A stretch of DNA of 64,000 nucleotides from Cacajao melanocephalus (GCA_963573385.1 CAUYLG010065517.1:124001-188000); one strand, 5' to 3'; shown: positions 22,574-39,997, counted from the first letter of the stretch. The notes: generated by a model from the letters alone, not told the origin. Numbers and translations are program-made.

Positions 22574-22593
22574 TGACCACCAGGGGGCGATGG
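22574..22593 (+). promoter_or_regulatory. Strong CTCF-type binding motif
   Basis: The 20 bases tgaccaccagggggcgatgg match the canonical 19-bp CTCF motif (core CCACCAGGGGGC is perfect), with departures only at weak positions. The surrounding sequence is GC-richer than its AT-rich flanks. Orientation is plus. Binding is inferred from the motif only. Confidence 0.6.
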
Positions 22594-22599
22594 TGTGGG

Positions 22600-25245
<2,646 letters not shown>

Positions 25246-25412
25246 TAGGGACCATCATAGCATTCAGTGTAACAGAGTTCAGTGAGGGTCGGCTCTAAGC
25301 TCTGGAGATTAGAATCAAGGTACACTGTATGAGTCCAGAAAATAACTGTTATAGACACATTTTACCCAGGATATAAAATGAGATGGCTATCATACAACAT
25401 AAAAATTTTCAT

Positions 25413-25735
25413 TCCTGGCTGGACATGATGGCTCACACCTGAAATCCCAGCTCTTTGGCAGGCTGAGGCAGAAGGGTTGCCTGAGACTGAGAGTTTGAGA
25501 CAAGCCTGAGCAACATAGTGAGACCCTCATCTCCACAAACAAAACAAAACAAAACAAAACAAAACAAAACAAAAAACTAGCGAAGTGCGGTGGCACACGC
25601 CTGTAGTCCTAGCTAATTGGAAAGCTACGTCAGGAGGATTGCTTGTACTCAGGAGTTTGGGGCTGTAGCTAGCTATGATTACACCATGGCACTCCAGCCT
25701 GGCTGACAGAGCAAGACCGCATTGCTAAGAAACAA
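25413..25735 (+). mobile_element. AluJ with expanded linker
   Basis: Ggctggacatgatggctcac to agcctggctgacagagcaag. The mid linker is expanded to (AAAAC)n at 25533-25575. Confidence 0.94.
25533..25575. repeat. (AAAAC)n inside Alu linker
   Basis: About eight acaaa units between the two Alu arms. Confidence 0.95.
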
Positions 25736-25744
25736 ATATTTGTA

Positions 25745-28147
<2,403 letters not shown>

Positions 28148-28265
28148 TCATTCAACCATTCAATAAATATTTGCCAAGCCCCTACTCAGTGCCAGGCACT
28201 GGGGTCATCACCGTGAGATAAGCTCAATCCCTTCCCTCCCCTGGTTCACAGTCAGGAATGAGGAA
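28148..28265 (-). mobile_element. L2 3' end, antisense
   Basis: Attcaataaatatttgccaa, then agtgccaggcactggggtc: reverse complement of the L2 tail. Confidence 0.75.
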
Positions 28266-28387
28266 CTGTGCAAACAGGTGGAGACTCTGGAGCCAGAGGA
28301 GGAAGTGTGTTTCATTCCCACAGACATCAGTAGCTGAGGATGGTTTTGTTCCAGACACTTCTTCTGACACACATAAAGATCCTCAGA

Positions 28388-28528
28388 CACATTTTTATCT
28401 TTTTCTTTCTTCTCTCTTTCTTTTCTTCTCTTTCTCTTTTCTTCCTTCCTTCCTCTCTCTCTTTCCTTCCTTCCTATTTCCTTCCTCTCCCCTCCCTCCC
28501 TCCCTCCCTCCCTTCCTTCCTTCCTTCT
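28388..28528. repeat. Homopyrimidine tract, (TTCC)n/(CCCT)n
   Basis: About 140 bp of almost pure C and T on the plus strand (tttctttctt, ccttccttcc, ccctccctcc). It runs straight into the T-end of a minus-strand Alu. Confidence 0.97.
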
Positions 28529-28802
28529 TGATTGCCCTGTTCCCCGGACTGGAGTGCAGCAGCATGATCATAGCTCACTGTAGCCTCTACCTCCTGAGTT
28601 CAAGTGATCCTGCCACTTCAGCCTCCTGAGTAGCTGGGACTACAAGCACATGCCACCATGCCTGACTAATTTTTAATTTTTTTGTAGAGTTGAGGTCTCA
28701 CTATCTTGCCCAGGCTGGACTAGAACTCCTGAGCTCAAGTGATCCTTCTGTCCTGGCCTCCCAAAGTGCTGGGATTACGGGCTTATGCTGTCACACCTGA
28801 CC
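28529..28802 (-). mobile_element. Alu, minus strand
   Basis: Starts at ttgattgccctgttccccgg instead of the usual poly-T, which has been converted into the pyrimidine repeat. Ends gctgtcacacctgac. Confidence 0.93.
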
Positions 28803-29049
28803 CACATCTTTCATTTTTGTTACTCTGTATAGGAAGTGGGTACTTTGGACAGGAGTGCAGTGTTTGTTTTCCCAATGCAAACACTGAGATGCTAGGGAGA
28901 TCAACCAACACAAGCTTCTTGAGGAAAGAGGTTCTGTCTCCATCCCCAAACAGTCCCAGTGTGAGGATGGGGTCTGTATACAGTAGATGCCCAGCGGTTA
29001 TTTGTCAAATCGATTTGTTCCCATAGTTCGCTATATAGGGAAGGCATTC

Positions 29050-29205
29050 TTGTTGTCATCATCATTGTCATTCTCATTTTAAAAACAAAGAAAGATTCAG
29101 AGAGATTAGGTAAGTCCAGCGACGCAGCTTGAAAAAGGCAGAACCAAGACCCAAATGGTGGCCTCTACCTCCAGAGGCTGTGCACTTCCCATGTTGCACT
29201 GCCCT
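29050..29205 (-). mobile_element. MIR, antisense
   Basis: Aaaacaaagaaagattcaga, attaggtaagtccagcgac, then a ggcagaaccaagacccaaat block. Confidence 0.65.
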
Positions 29206-29344
29206 GATGAGAGCCAGCAAGTGGACTCAAACAATGGGTGTGTGTGGATGGTGACTGGAAGGCAGGGGAGATGGAAGTTCCTGGGCTTGCTGAGAACCTA
29301 ATGGCATGTGGTATCTGGGAAAGAACTGGAACCTGGGACTCAGC

Positions 29345-29515
29345 CTGATCCGCATTGACTCTTAAACTCTGCTTCCTGCTGTCTGCATGGCCATAGACTA
29401 GACCCTGACCCCCTGGGACTCAGTTTCCTCATCAGCAAAACTGGTATAATAGCATCTTCATCTTCTGGTGTACAGAACATTCTCAATGCATAGTAGCTTA
29501 TTTTATTATCAGTTT
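29345..29515 (+). mobile_element. MIR-like, plus strand
   Basis: Contains ctcagtttcctcatcagcaa then a ggtataatagcatcttcatc block and a ttctcaatgcatagtagc tail. Confidence 0.6.
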
Positions 29516-29520
29516 AATGA

Positions 29521-29858
<338 letters not shown>

Positions 29859-30189
29859 TTATTTGCCTTTAAACACATGAAACAAGGAATAGATTTCTAA
29901 ATTGCATCCTGTGTTATAGTAAGTGACCATTAAGGTTATTCAGAGAATCTGATCTGTTAGACATAGGAACAAAAGCAAGTTTCCTTTTTCTGTAACTGCT
30001 ATTTTCTATCTTAGAAAAGCTGAGGTGACATATTTTCTAGTATTGTTTCTAAAAACATAAAGCCTGCTTCATTGTACCATGGTTGGTTGGTTCACTTATT
30101 TTGTAAGTGTCGAGTTAAGACTCAGCAAGGGGGAGAGTCTCCCCCAGCTTTAAAGTCTACCGTCGTTGGCCTGTGCCTTGCATTGCCCT
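29859..30189. other. Intron 6 sequence, nothing recognised
   Basis: Mixed sequence without a recognisable element. Confidence 0.5.
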
Positions 30190-30350
30190 TTCTTCACTGC
30201 CTTGTAATTTTTCTGCTGATGCATTTGTCTCCCCTGCTCCATGGAAGAACCAAGTCCTGTTCACCACTTCGTCCCCAGTGCCAATCCATAGTACATAGCA
30301 GGGGAGCTCAGTAATGTTTGTTCTTCTTTTTCTGAATGAATGAATGAAAT
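30190..30350 (+). mobile_element. L2 3' end
   Basis: Tcgtccccagtgccaatcca, tagtacatagcaggggagct, and a gaatgaatgaatgaaatgg tail. Confidence 0.7.
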
Positions 30351-31143
30351 GGGGTAGAGTGAAAGCAGACAAACATAGCACAACGTATATTAGGATCAGT
30401 TACTCATTTTTTTTTCTAAGAAATGCGGAGGTAGTGCGACCCTGTGTTAATATAGAAATAAGAACATGCAGCTTCACGCGTCTCCTCGTTGAGCCCTGAA
30501 ATAAGTACAAAGGTGGCAGACAAGATCTAGCTGTGTGGGAGATTCCACGGGAGGAGGGGATAGCTTTAATTTGGCCCTTTCAGATGCTGAGTTTATGCCT
30601 GCAAGTGTCAGAAGCTACAGATATCTGCTCCTCTGCAAGGGAAGATGACCTTGAAGATGAGGTTATTGATGGGATTTATTTAAAACACAGGCATGTTCAA
30701 GAGCTACAGGACTGACTGGCTGTGTTAAAACATTCAAATCAAAAGTGCAGCTACTTAGTGTGTGTTGACAAACATTTTATGTTACAGTTGTAAAAATAAT
30801 GCATGCTTACTACTGAAACTTTAGAAAGATCGACTGAAAGAAGTGATCCCACCACCCAGAGATAAGAGCTGATAGCATTTTGGTGAATATATATTTTAAA
30901 CTTCATATACATGCTAACAATATTTTTACAATGATTTTATACATTTTGCCATAAAACCTGCTTTAGAAAGCATAGCAATAAATAGCATTTTCCAGGTCAA
31001 TGTATCTTCTTATGTGACCTAATTTTAGTGGCTATGTAGCATTGCTAAGAGATCCTTATGCTGGGGCATGATTATTTTGTCTTGGGCTACTAAGAAAAAA
31101 GATGGTTTTTGTAGGTAATCTTTGTGTAAAACTGTGACTATTA

Positions 31144-31457
31144 AGGCTGGGTGTGGTGGCTCCTGCCTGTAATCCCAGCACTTTGGGAGGCCGAGGCGAG
31201 TGGGATCACTGAGGTTAGGAGCTTGAGACCAGCCTGGCCAACATGGTGAAACCCTGTCTCTACTAAAAATACAAAAATTAGCCGGGCGTGGTGGTGGGTG
31301 CCTGTAATCTCAGCTACTAGGGAGGCTGAGGCAGGAGAATTGCTTATCGCTTGAACCCAGGAGGCAGAGGTTGCAGTGAGCCAAGATCGCACCATTCTAC
31401 TCCAGTCTGGATAACAAGAGCGAAACTCTGTCTCAAAAAAACAAAAGAAAAAACTCC
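31144..31457 (+). mobile_element. Alu, plus strand
   Basis: Ggctgggtgtggtggctcct to gcgaaactctgtctcaaaa. Full length with a mixed A-tail. Confidence 0.96.
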
Positions 31458-31697
31458 CCCAAAAGCTATGATTATTCACATGCAATCAATACTTAGATGT
31501 GGGAATGTAGAATCCCAAGTTATATTTAATTTTAAGTCTCATTCTTATTCCCTACTCTAACCAAAGACTTATGGTTTGGAAAACCTTTGCCAGGCCAGTT
31601 TGTTAGCTGAAAGATGATATGTTATGTTGTTTGGATTTGCATCTAAAACCATCTTTGGATGATAATCATTTTCCTTAACATGTTGCAATTCATTTTT

Positions 31698-31856
31698 TGT
31701 GTTTTGTTTTGTTTTGTTTTGCTTCGTTTATTTTTGAGGTTGGGGATGGTCTTGCTATGTTGCCAAGGTTGGTCTCAAATTCCTAGGCTCAAGCAATTCT
31801 CTGCCTCAGCCTCCCAGGTAGCTGAGACTACAGGTGTGCAACACCACGCTCAGCTG
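31698..31856 (-). mobile_element. Alu arm (FLAM-like), minus strand, with (GTTTT)n
   Basis: (GTTTT)n at about 31698-31722, then one Alu arm from gaggttggggatggtcttgc to acaccacgctcagct. Confidence 0.85.
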
Positions 31857-32099
31857 TAATACTTTTTTTTCTTTTGGAATTTCTGGTTGGTGCACTTGTC
31901 TTTTCCTTCTTAATTTGATAGAACTTTTTCTAAATTAGCAATATTATCCCCTTTTCTGCCGTATGTGTGGCAATATATTTTTCCCAACTCGTCATTTGCC
32001 TTTTAGTTTTAGTTGATGATGTTTCCTTAGACATAGCTTCCTTGAATTGTTGATGTAGTTTTGCTTAGGGTAAATTGTTTTTCTTCCCACCTGCATTGA

Positions 32100-32397
32100 G
32101 TTAGAAATGGAATGTTTTAAGGATGAATTTGTCATTCTTTGGTGACAAAAACCACCAAGTCTGCTGTAAAGACAGCTCACCAACATAAGGTCCAAGCCTG
32201 TGCCACATTTTCACCAGCATCACTATCACCAAATATGTCAACTCTGGCAAGAATAAGTGAAGGAGCCTAACAGGTTTTAAGTGGTTTTGACAGTCTTTTA
32301 GCAATCTTTTCCGAGAAGCTGGCACCCAAGCATCTGCAAATCAGTCAACCCTCCTTTTAATCTCCATCAAGGTCAGCCCTGATATTTGGCCCTGTTT
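32100..32397. other. Intron 6 sequence, nothing recognised
   Basis: About 300 bp, may be further L1 but not identifiable. Confidence 0.4.
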
Positions 32398-32488
32398 GGA
32401 TAGTACAAGCCAGTGCTAGCCAATAAAATCTGGTGCAAGGCACATATATGATTTTAAATGATCTAGTAGCCACATTAAAAAAGATTAA
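32398..32488 (+). mobile_element. DNA-transposon fragment (hAT-like), interrupted by Alu
   Basis: Agccagtgctagccaataaa, acatatatgattttaaatg, then ctagtagccacattaaaaaa: the left part of a common MITE whose other end I also see at 57738-57843. Family name not recalled. It may resume briefly after the Alu (32806-32830). Confidence 0.55.
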
Positions 32489-32806
32489 GGGCTGGGTGTG
32501 GTGGCTCACGCCTGTAATCCTAGCACTTTGGCAAGCAGAGGAGGGAGAATCACTTGAGATCAGGAATTTGAGACCAACCTAGCCAGTATGGTGAAACCCT
32601 ATCTCTACTAAAAATACAAAAATTAGCTGGGCTTGGTGGTGCACACCTGTAGTCCTAGCTACTCAGGAGGCTGAGGCAGGAGAATTGCTTGAACTTGGAA
32701 AGCTGAGGTTGCAGTGAGCCAAGGCTGTGCCATTGCTCTCCAGCCTGAGCATTGTAGTGAGACACCATTTCAAAAAAAAAAAAAAAAAGAAAAAGAAAAA
32801 GTTAAG
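32489..32806 (+). mobile_element. Alu, plus strand
   Basis: Gggctgggtgtggtggctca to the A-rich tail at 32771-32806. Confidence 0.95.
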
Positions 32807-33390
32807 AGAAAATTTCAGGAAATAGATGAAAACGCTGCCAGGAGCTCAGTTGCATTTTCTAGAACTCTTAGCCTAATTTTATTAAGTTCAACCCTGTGAT
32901 AAGTGCTGGGAATAAAAAAAATGTGATGTAGTCTCTTCAAGAAGTATATTTCCCTGTGATTAAAGCTGATCATGGGAGCAAATCTTCTGAAACCCTCAGT
33001 GACAACCTTCTTATTGACTAGTGACTCAAATATTAGTGCAAAGTGGAAGAGTCTAAATGAGCAGAGGAAGGGTAGATGGCATAAAGGCAAGGGAACTGGT
33101 GAATTTCAGAAATAGTAAGAGTGAATTCAGCACTCCTGATCATTTGAATAAAGGTCTGGTTATATGGCCCCCAAATTAATAAGAAACAGGTGAAAAAGGA
33201 AAATCCCCAAGAGATTGTAATTAAGGTAGAAACTTACATTAAGGAGCTCATCCTGAAAACAGGTGGGTACCCTCCTAAGGATGAGACCAGCTGGGGGCCA
33301 GTTGGTGAAGTTTCTTACTCTTAAAATTCTTGTCAACATGAGGATTTCAGCTTCCCCATACCTGTACCAATAGGTATGTGTTATTTTAAG
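32807..33390. other. DISC1: End of intron 6 and exon 7 acceptor
   Basis: No repeat recognised. The acceptor is ttattttaag (33381-33390). Its pyrimidine tract is short and contains purines, so it is a weaker site than those of exons 6 and 8. Confidence 0.65.
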
Positions 33391-33520
33391 GGCCGGCGGA
33401 GATGACACCAAAGCCCCACTCAGAATGGAGCCCAGGCTGTTGGAACCCACTACTCAGGACAACTTGCATGTGTCCATCACAAGACGAGATTGGCTTCTTC
33501 AGGAAAAGCAGCAGTTACAG
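33391..33520 (+). CDS. DISC1: DISC1 exon 7 (coding)
   Basis: Internal coding exon of 130 bp. Its first G completes the Gln codon begun in exon 6, then 43 full codons run AGGDDTKAPLRMEPRLLEPT through HVSITRRDWLLQEKQQLQ and end exactly at the donor gtgagc. The exon links the exon 6 helix to the exon 8 coiled coil; the C-terminal DWLLQEKQQLQ starts the heptads continued in exon 8. Five residues differ from human DISC1 as I remember it (S to G, H to K, T to A, A to T, S to N), a high rate for a primate comparison and the main argument for a non-human source. A weak acceptor suggests exon 7 inclusion could be regulated. Alu sequence begins 36 bp after the donor. Confidence 0.96.
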
Positions 33521-33556
33521 GTGAGCAGGTGAAAGATACTCAAGAAATATGATCGC

Positions 33557-33829
33557 ATTTTTCTTTTCTTTGAGACAAGGTCTCACTCTGTGGCCTAGGT
33601 TGGAGGGCAGTGGCGCAATCAGCTCCTCGGTGATTCTCCCACCTCAGCCTCCCAAGTAGCTGGGACTACAGACATGCCCCCCATGCCTGGTTAACTTTGT
33701 TTATTTTTAGTAGAGATCAGGTCTTACTATATTGCTCAAGCTGCTCTTGCTCTCCTGGGCTCAAACAATCCTCCCGCCTCAGTTTCCCAAAGTGCTGGGA
33801 TTACAGGCGTGAGCCACCGTGCCCAGACA
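33557..33829 (-). mobile_element. Alu, minus strand, next to exon 7
   Basis: Ttcttttctttgagacaagg to gagccaccgtgcccagac. Shortened in the middle of the right arm. Confidence 0.94.
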
Positions 33830-34857
33830 GCATTTTTCTTATCCATTTAAGCCAAATGCAGCCAAATGGGTCTTTGCTTTGCTTGAGTGTGGCAATTAGA
33901 GCCTTGGCTGTCAAGCTGGGGAGTACAAAACTGAGAGATGGTGGGAATGACTAGAGGGCTTGTAGGACTCTCATTACAAATGAGGGTTGAAAGCTCAGCA
34001 GCATTTGAGCCTGTTTTCGATACTCCTCATTACCTTTTGAATATGCTTTTCTTGTCTGCCAGGCCAATTTGCCACTTCTTAGCATTTTGACCTTTAGAAG
34101 CTTCCTCTGAAAGGCAGAAAGACATCTGTGCTGTGAAAATCCTTTATGGAAATCCCTAGCATGGTAGATGGTGAACTGCAGTTGTTAAGAGACAGAGCTG
34201 TAAGTCCGGAGTAAGCGAGGCAGGCACACCTGGAATGATTAGACGGCTGCGTGGAAGCCCAAGGTTGGCCCCAAACAGTGCATGAAAGTTGGCTAAGAAT
34301 CATCGAGAGGCTACAGACCTGGGTGCAGCACCGAGTTAAAGCCAGAGCTCTGGAAGTTGACAGGGCACCCCAGAGGCAGGGAATCTTGAAACAGGGTCTG
34401 TGCCTGCTTGGGCCTGGAGCTGTGAAGCACGGGTGGGGAGCGATGAGGACACATTGATTAGAAGCAACGTGACTTCATTGGAAGAGCACAGATCTTCTGT
34501 CCAAGTCTAAATCCTGGCTTAGGCTGGAGGCTTCCCTTCTCTGCTCCTGCCATAGAGTATTTCTGTTATCTGAATTTGCCCCATTCAGATCACTACAAGA
34601 GTAAGGTGACAAAGGGAGGCAAAAGTCAAGGCAATTTATTTGAAATGATTTCCCCCATTAACTGAACACTCACATAGTCAATGTGCATCATTATCATGTT
34701 TGGATAGCTGAAAATGTGAAATCTGGTTTTTGGTTTTTAATAACACTTGCCAATTAAAGGTCTACACAATTCCTGAGAATGTCAGAGTGTAGAGAATATA
34801 ATTTTAGCCCCAGGCACTTAGTGTTTGAAGCACTCTGGGGAAAGGTACTTGAATATT
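33830..34857. other. Intron 7 sequence, mostly unassigned
   Basis: About 1 kb. A weak plus-strand MIR piece may lie at 34470-34535 (ggaagagcacagatcttctg, aatcctggct). Otherwise nothing. Confidence 0.45.
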
Positions 34858-35404
34858 CATTTATTCAACAGGCATTTATTGAGGGTTCACTAAGTGCCAG
34901 ATACTGTTTGCAATGCTTGGGATTCTTGGGGAGCTTTTGAGCTATTGGGGGTGAGAATGAGGAGATAGATAATAAGTGATAAACATAATAAATACCTCAA
35001 TTAGCTAGCTGGTATGTTGTAGGGTGATAAGAGCTGTGCAGAGTCAACTAGGGTGACATGGAGGATGGAGACTACTCATTGAGAAGTGAGATTGGACCCA
35101 ACCCTTGAAAGAGGAGAGGGAGTAGGCCTTGCAGAAATTTCTGCAAGAGCATCCTGGGCAGGGGGACACCAATATGAAGGCCTAGAGTGGGAGTGGGCCT
35201 CTTGTGTTCAGAGGGCAGCTGGAGGCCCATGTGGCTGGAGCAGTGTAAATCTGGGGAGGAAGTCAGAGATTAAAGGGCCTGGAAAGGATTTGGACTTTTC
35301 TCAGATTGCAACAGGGAACCACTGGATGGTGTTAAGCAGTGAAGTGACAGGATCTGACCACATCGTAGATAATTTGACTACTGTATTAGGAATAGGATAT
35401 AAGA

Positions 35405-36345
<941 letters not shown>

Positions 36346-36480
36346 AGAATAGGGTAGAGGAAGTCAAAGGTGGAGGTAGGGAGGTTAGTTGAGAGACTTT
36401 GTTAGTAATGGTGTAATCTTGGAGCAATCAGGGACACTGAGGCATTACCGTTTTCTAGAATGTCTTGGTGGTAGACATTT

Positions 36481-37776
36481 TTTAGTAACTCCCCATTCCT
36501 CTCGCCACTCCCATAATTGAAGTGGATTCAGGAGGTAGTGAAGCAGGAGCTGCAGCCAACAAACCTCTTGATCAGGGAACAGGGAAGGAAGTCATGATTG
36601 ATTTGGCTGGGAGCTGTGGCAGGTGAAAATACCTTAACAGCTGAGCTCCCCAACAAAGAAAATCCTTGCCATTTTCAAGGCTTACAATTTAGAAATTACA
36701 TGTGAAAGGGTCTTGATCCATGAAGTAGGCATGGAGTACGTGACTAGGTGGGGGTTTGAGCATGTTTAAGCAAAAACAGTGCCTTCCGGAAAGATTCCTC
36801 CATACCATGCCTGTGATCTATAGGAGTGCGATGAAGGGTGGTGCCCTGGTCTGCCGGCCTTTACTTCTCCTGTTGAAATGCAATGTAGAAGTCTAGGGGG
36901 AAGTGGTCTTTGAAGCTTAGGAGGATTAAGGGTCTCCTTCCTCAGTAGAGGTTGTAGGTGATGTACCTTGGGGCTGAGAGAACATGAATAAGTGAGGAGA
37001 CACCCAGGGTTAGATTTGAGCTCTTAGAAGCACAAAACATGGGAGTATGTTAATTAAGAGTCTTATTTTTGATTCAGAATCATATGGGCAGTGAGATGAT
37101 GATCTGCTATAACTCTGTGCACACAGTGGGTGTTCATTACCTGCTGCTTGTTTAGTTTGTTGACCCTAAGATTAGATGATATTTTATGGATTATTTGGAT
37201 TTCAGTTTGCTATATTTGTAGAAGTTACATTTATTTGTATTTTCATGATCTTTAGACTGCATGTCACTATCTGCAGCATCTCATTCTTTTTTCAATCCTG
37301 TAGACTTAAGAAGCCATGATTTTTAAAATTTTTTCTTTATTCTGAATTCTTGTGTTTGGGGACAGACCAACAAAGGATCACTTGCATTTCTTGTTTTGAT
37401 CTGTGGCTGGGGTTACCTGCTTAGCTCAGACCTCAGGTGCATGACGCTCCCTGCCCCATGTCCTAACTTGCCCATCCGAAATGAAGTTAAGTCATTTGTA
37501 TATCTGCTGGGTTCTTCCAAGTCAAATTCTTGGCTCACCCCCCATAGTTATTTAATGCTCGGGAGGGAATGTTTTTCCTTATGCCAACTCATTAGAAATA
37601 TAAAGCTGGCATGATTTTTCCAGTTCAGCAAACTCCAAAAATCTGCCTGCCTCAGAAGGGGAGCTTCGTGGTTCTGGTGCATATGGCCAATTTTCATTTA
37701 AATGAGTCATTATCCTCAGAGCAGTTTGCCATGAGCAAGGTTAATTTATAAAATCTGGTCTCCTCATTCTCTACAG
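36481..37776. other. DISC1: End of intron 7 and exon 8 acceptor
   Basis: About 1.3 kb without a recognisable repeat. Ends in a good acceptor: tctcctcattctctacag (37759-37776). Confidence 0.6.
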
Positions 37777-38012
37777 AAAGAAATTGAAGCTCTCCAAGCA
37801 AGGATGTCTGTGCTGGAAGCCAAAGATCAACAGCTGAGAAGGGAAATCGAGGAGCAAGAGCAGCAACTCCAGTGGCAGGGCTGTGACCTGACCCCGCTGG
37901 TGGGCCGGCTGTCCCTGGGTCAGCTGCAGGAGGTCAGCAAGGCCTTGCAGGACACCCTGGCCTCAGCCTGTCAGATTCCCTTCCATGCAGAGCCACCGGA
38001 AACCATAAGGAG
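37777..38012 (+). CDS. DISC1: DISC1 exon 8 (coding), coiled coil
   Basis: Internal coding exon of 236 bp with 78 codons plus two bases (AG) of the next codon. It starts KEIEALQARMSVLEAKDQ, continues REIEEQEQQLQWQG, then LSLGQLQEVSKALQDT and ends HAEPPETIR. The first 35 residues have strong heptad spacing of L/I/M with many E, Q, K and R, a coiled coil typical of DISC1's C-terminal half, which mediates self-association and partner binding. Acceptor ctctacag and donor gtactggtga. The donor lacks the usual A/G and AGT after GT, so it is weaker than those of exons 6 and 7. Q to R and G to C differ from remembered human sequence. The end corresponds to about residue 597, the last DISC1 residue kept before the t(1;11) breakpoint intron. 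Confidence 0.97.
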
Positions 38013-38484
38013 GTACTGGTGATTCCCTAACTGATTTTGAGTCGCTCACCTCTTTGACCTGTTCCTTGGAATGATTTTGTCTGCTGTCTTTCATCTCTAA
38101 ACATTTCCCAAACAGTCTGTGTTTTTCAGTGGAAGCACCATTAGTGTTTTGGGTGGGAAAATTCTTCACTGTATAGGGCAGTCCTGAGCATTGCAAGTTA
38201 TTTCACCTCCTGGCCAGTCAGCCCACTAAATGCTCCTCCCCATTCTGATATGCACCCTCCCCATTTCCAAACACCCTCAGGGAACCCTCTCTTCCTTTGA
38301 GAACTGTTGGAGTTCAGTTGGTTAGAGATCCTGATGCAGATTTTTGCTGAGGACGATTATCTGGGGATGGGTGAACTGTGCCTCTCACTAAGGGAGGAGA
38401 TGAGCCATTGAAAGAGGGATATGTAAGGTTATTCTTGTAAGGATATTGCCGAGTTTAAAATGAGGAAACTGAGGCCAGCACGAG

Positions 38485-38900
38485 ACAAATTAAATTCCAG
38501 CTTATTTAGCTCCCGGGCGAGGTTCTGTGGCCCCAGGGGAGGGAGAGAGAGAGAGAGAGGCCAGAGAAGTCGCACCCGGCTGTTCTGGGCGTGGGGTTTT
38601 ATAAGGGGTGAGGGCAATAGATTGGTCAGTGGGGAAACAAAGCATGGGCAACTGCATTGGTCATAAAAAGACTGGACCTGGACTTGACAAATTGCCATTG
38701 GTAGTCCAGCAGAGGTACCCACAGGTGGGCTGGAGCAAGTAACAGATTGACCCGTGAGGAAACAAAGCATGGGCACCTGTATTGGTCAGAGAGAGAGACT
38801 GGACCCGGACTTGGCGAGCTGTCATTGGTTAGGCTCTCGGTGGGATTTTTGAATTTTGGGCTGACAGTATGATTTAGTGCTGAGTGTGGGGCTAGAGGTG
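38485..38900 (-). promoter_or_regulatory. LTR-like minus-strand promoter block with tandem duplication
   Basis: On the minus strand this reads as a retroviral U3. Five CCAAT boxes (attgg on the plus strand at 38621, 38656, 38697, 38781, 38824) lie in about 210 bp. A TATAAAA box follows at 38597-38603, then a CT-rich region and AAATAA (38507-38512). Copies at 38619-38704 and 38744-38830 are a diverged tandem duplication with a 125-bp offset. CpGs are frequent for an intron. I cannot name the ERV family and cannot see secure LTR ends. Promoter activity is inference. Confidence 0.5.
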
Positions 38901-39444
38901 GAATGCAGGAGTGGGTGTGGAGAGCCTGCATGGAGAAGGCAGGCGCCAGTAGGACGTCCAGCCTCTTGATAAGTGTTATCAGGTGCGGAGGGGGTGAGTA
39001 TTGTCCATCCGGCTCTTGGCGAGGCTATCGGCCTTACAATGGCAGCAGTGGCTTCTCTCTGCTGGGCGGCTTGATCCAGCTTTGTCGTGCCCTCTTGTAA
39101 AATGATTGCCCTTCACTGCACAGTTGTCTCTGGTAGTGGAATCCAGCCTAGAGGCTTAACAAAAGCAGCGTGTGTTCCTCTGCTTACAGCAGGTCTTCTC
39201 TCACGTGTGAGAAATCCAGCGGTGACAGCTGACCTGTGTCTCCCCGGGGTGTTTCTTAGTAAGCCAGCTGTGCCTCACATGAGTTAACTCCCTTCAAGAG
39301 AAATTGGTGATGATTACTCTGGTAGATCTAGCTAAGACTGCATCACCTTGGCTGATCTAAAGTTACAAAACCAACAAGACCGGTCACATTCATGTGGTAG
39401 CCTCAGGCCTCGCATGTCCAGAATGTTCACACTGGAGAATAACT
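38901..39444. other. CpG-bearing intronic sequence, unassigned
   Basis: GC-rich with several CpGs (gccagtaggacgtccagc, ccggctcttggcgaggctat). It may be a continuation of the LTR-like element. No repeat named. Confidence 0.4.
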
Positions 39445-39615
39445 GTGCTATGTCAGAGGCTCTCAAATAGGTGACGGGTGCTTCCTCAAGGAGGCAGATG
39501 CTGAACCCTCAACCCGGTCCTCCACAAGCGGGACCTTGGGGCTGCGGCTGGGAAATCTGACCTTCTAATTAGCATCCCAGGTGATTCTAATAGAAGCGAG
39601 CAGTGAGATGCGCTG
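39445..39615 (+). mobile_element. MER5-like hAT MITE
   Basis: Tcagaggctctcaaataggt to gggaaatctgaccttctaat, gcatcccaggtgattctaat: diverged MER5-type ends. Confidence 0.55.
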
Positions 39616-39689
39616 GAGAGGCGCTGAGACAGTGGCCCCTCCATCGCTCATGCAGCCTCCACAGGGAGGTGACAGAGGCAAGTTTGGGG

Positions 39690-39997
39690 ATGTATTTTTT
39701 TAAAGAGATAATGTCTCTCTAGGTCCCAGAGTCTTGCCCAGGCTGGAGTGCAGTGGCTGATCACAGGTTTTTGTAACCTCAGACTCCTGGGCTCAAATAG
39801 TCCTTCCTCCTCGGCCTCCTGAGTAGCTGAGCTTACAGGCACAAACCACCATGCCCAGTGGTTTTTTTTTTTTTTTTTTGAGATGGGATCTCATGTCTTG
39901 ATATTGCCCAGACTGGTCTCAAATTCCTGGCCTCAAGTGAACCTTCCTTCTTGGCCAAAGAACTGGGATTACAGGTGTGAATCACCATGCCCAGCCA
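39690..39997 (-). mobile_element. Old Alu, minus strand, expanded linker
   Basis: Ttaaagagataatgtctctc to caccatgcccagcc. The mid linker has grown to an 18-T run at about 39861-39879. Confidence 0.92.

Larger units (their letters stand above)
30785..32090 (-). mobile_element. L1ME-like antisense L1, split by two Alu elements
   Basis: Segment 30785-31140 has atgcatgcttactactgaaac, a gatcccaccacccagagata block and a catttcctgg-like region; 31870-32090 has a ttcccaactcgtcatttgcc block and a tttagttgatgatgtttcc block. Together they read as the 3' part of an old L1 in reverse. The Alus at 31144 and 31722 sit between the two parts. Confidence 0.65.

Noticed and set aside
38440..38484. MIR-like atgaggaaactgaggcc next to the LTR-like block
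   Set aside because: Too short to separate a MIR remnant from the end of the LTR-like element.
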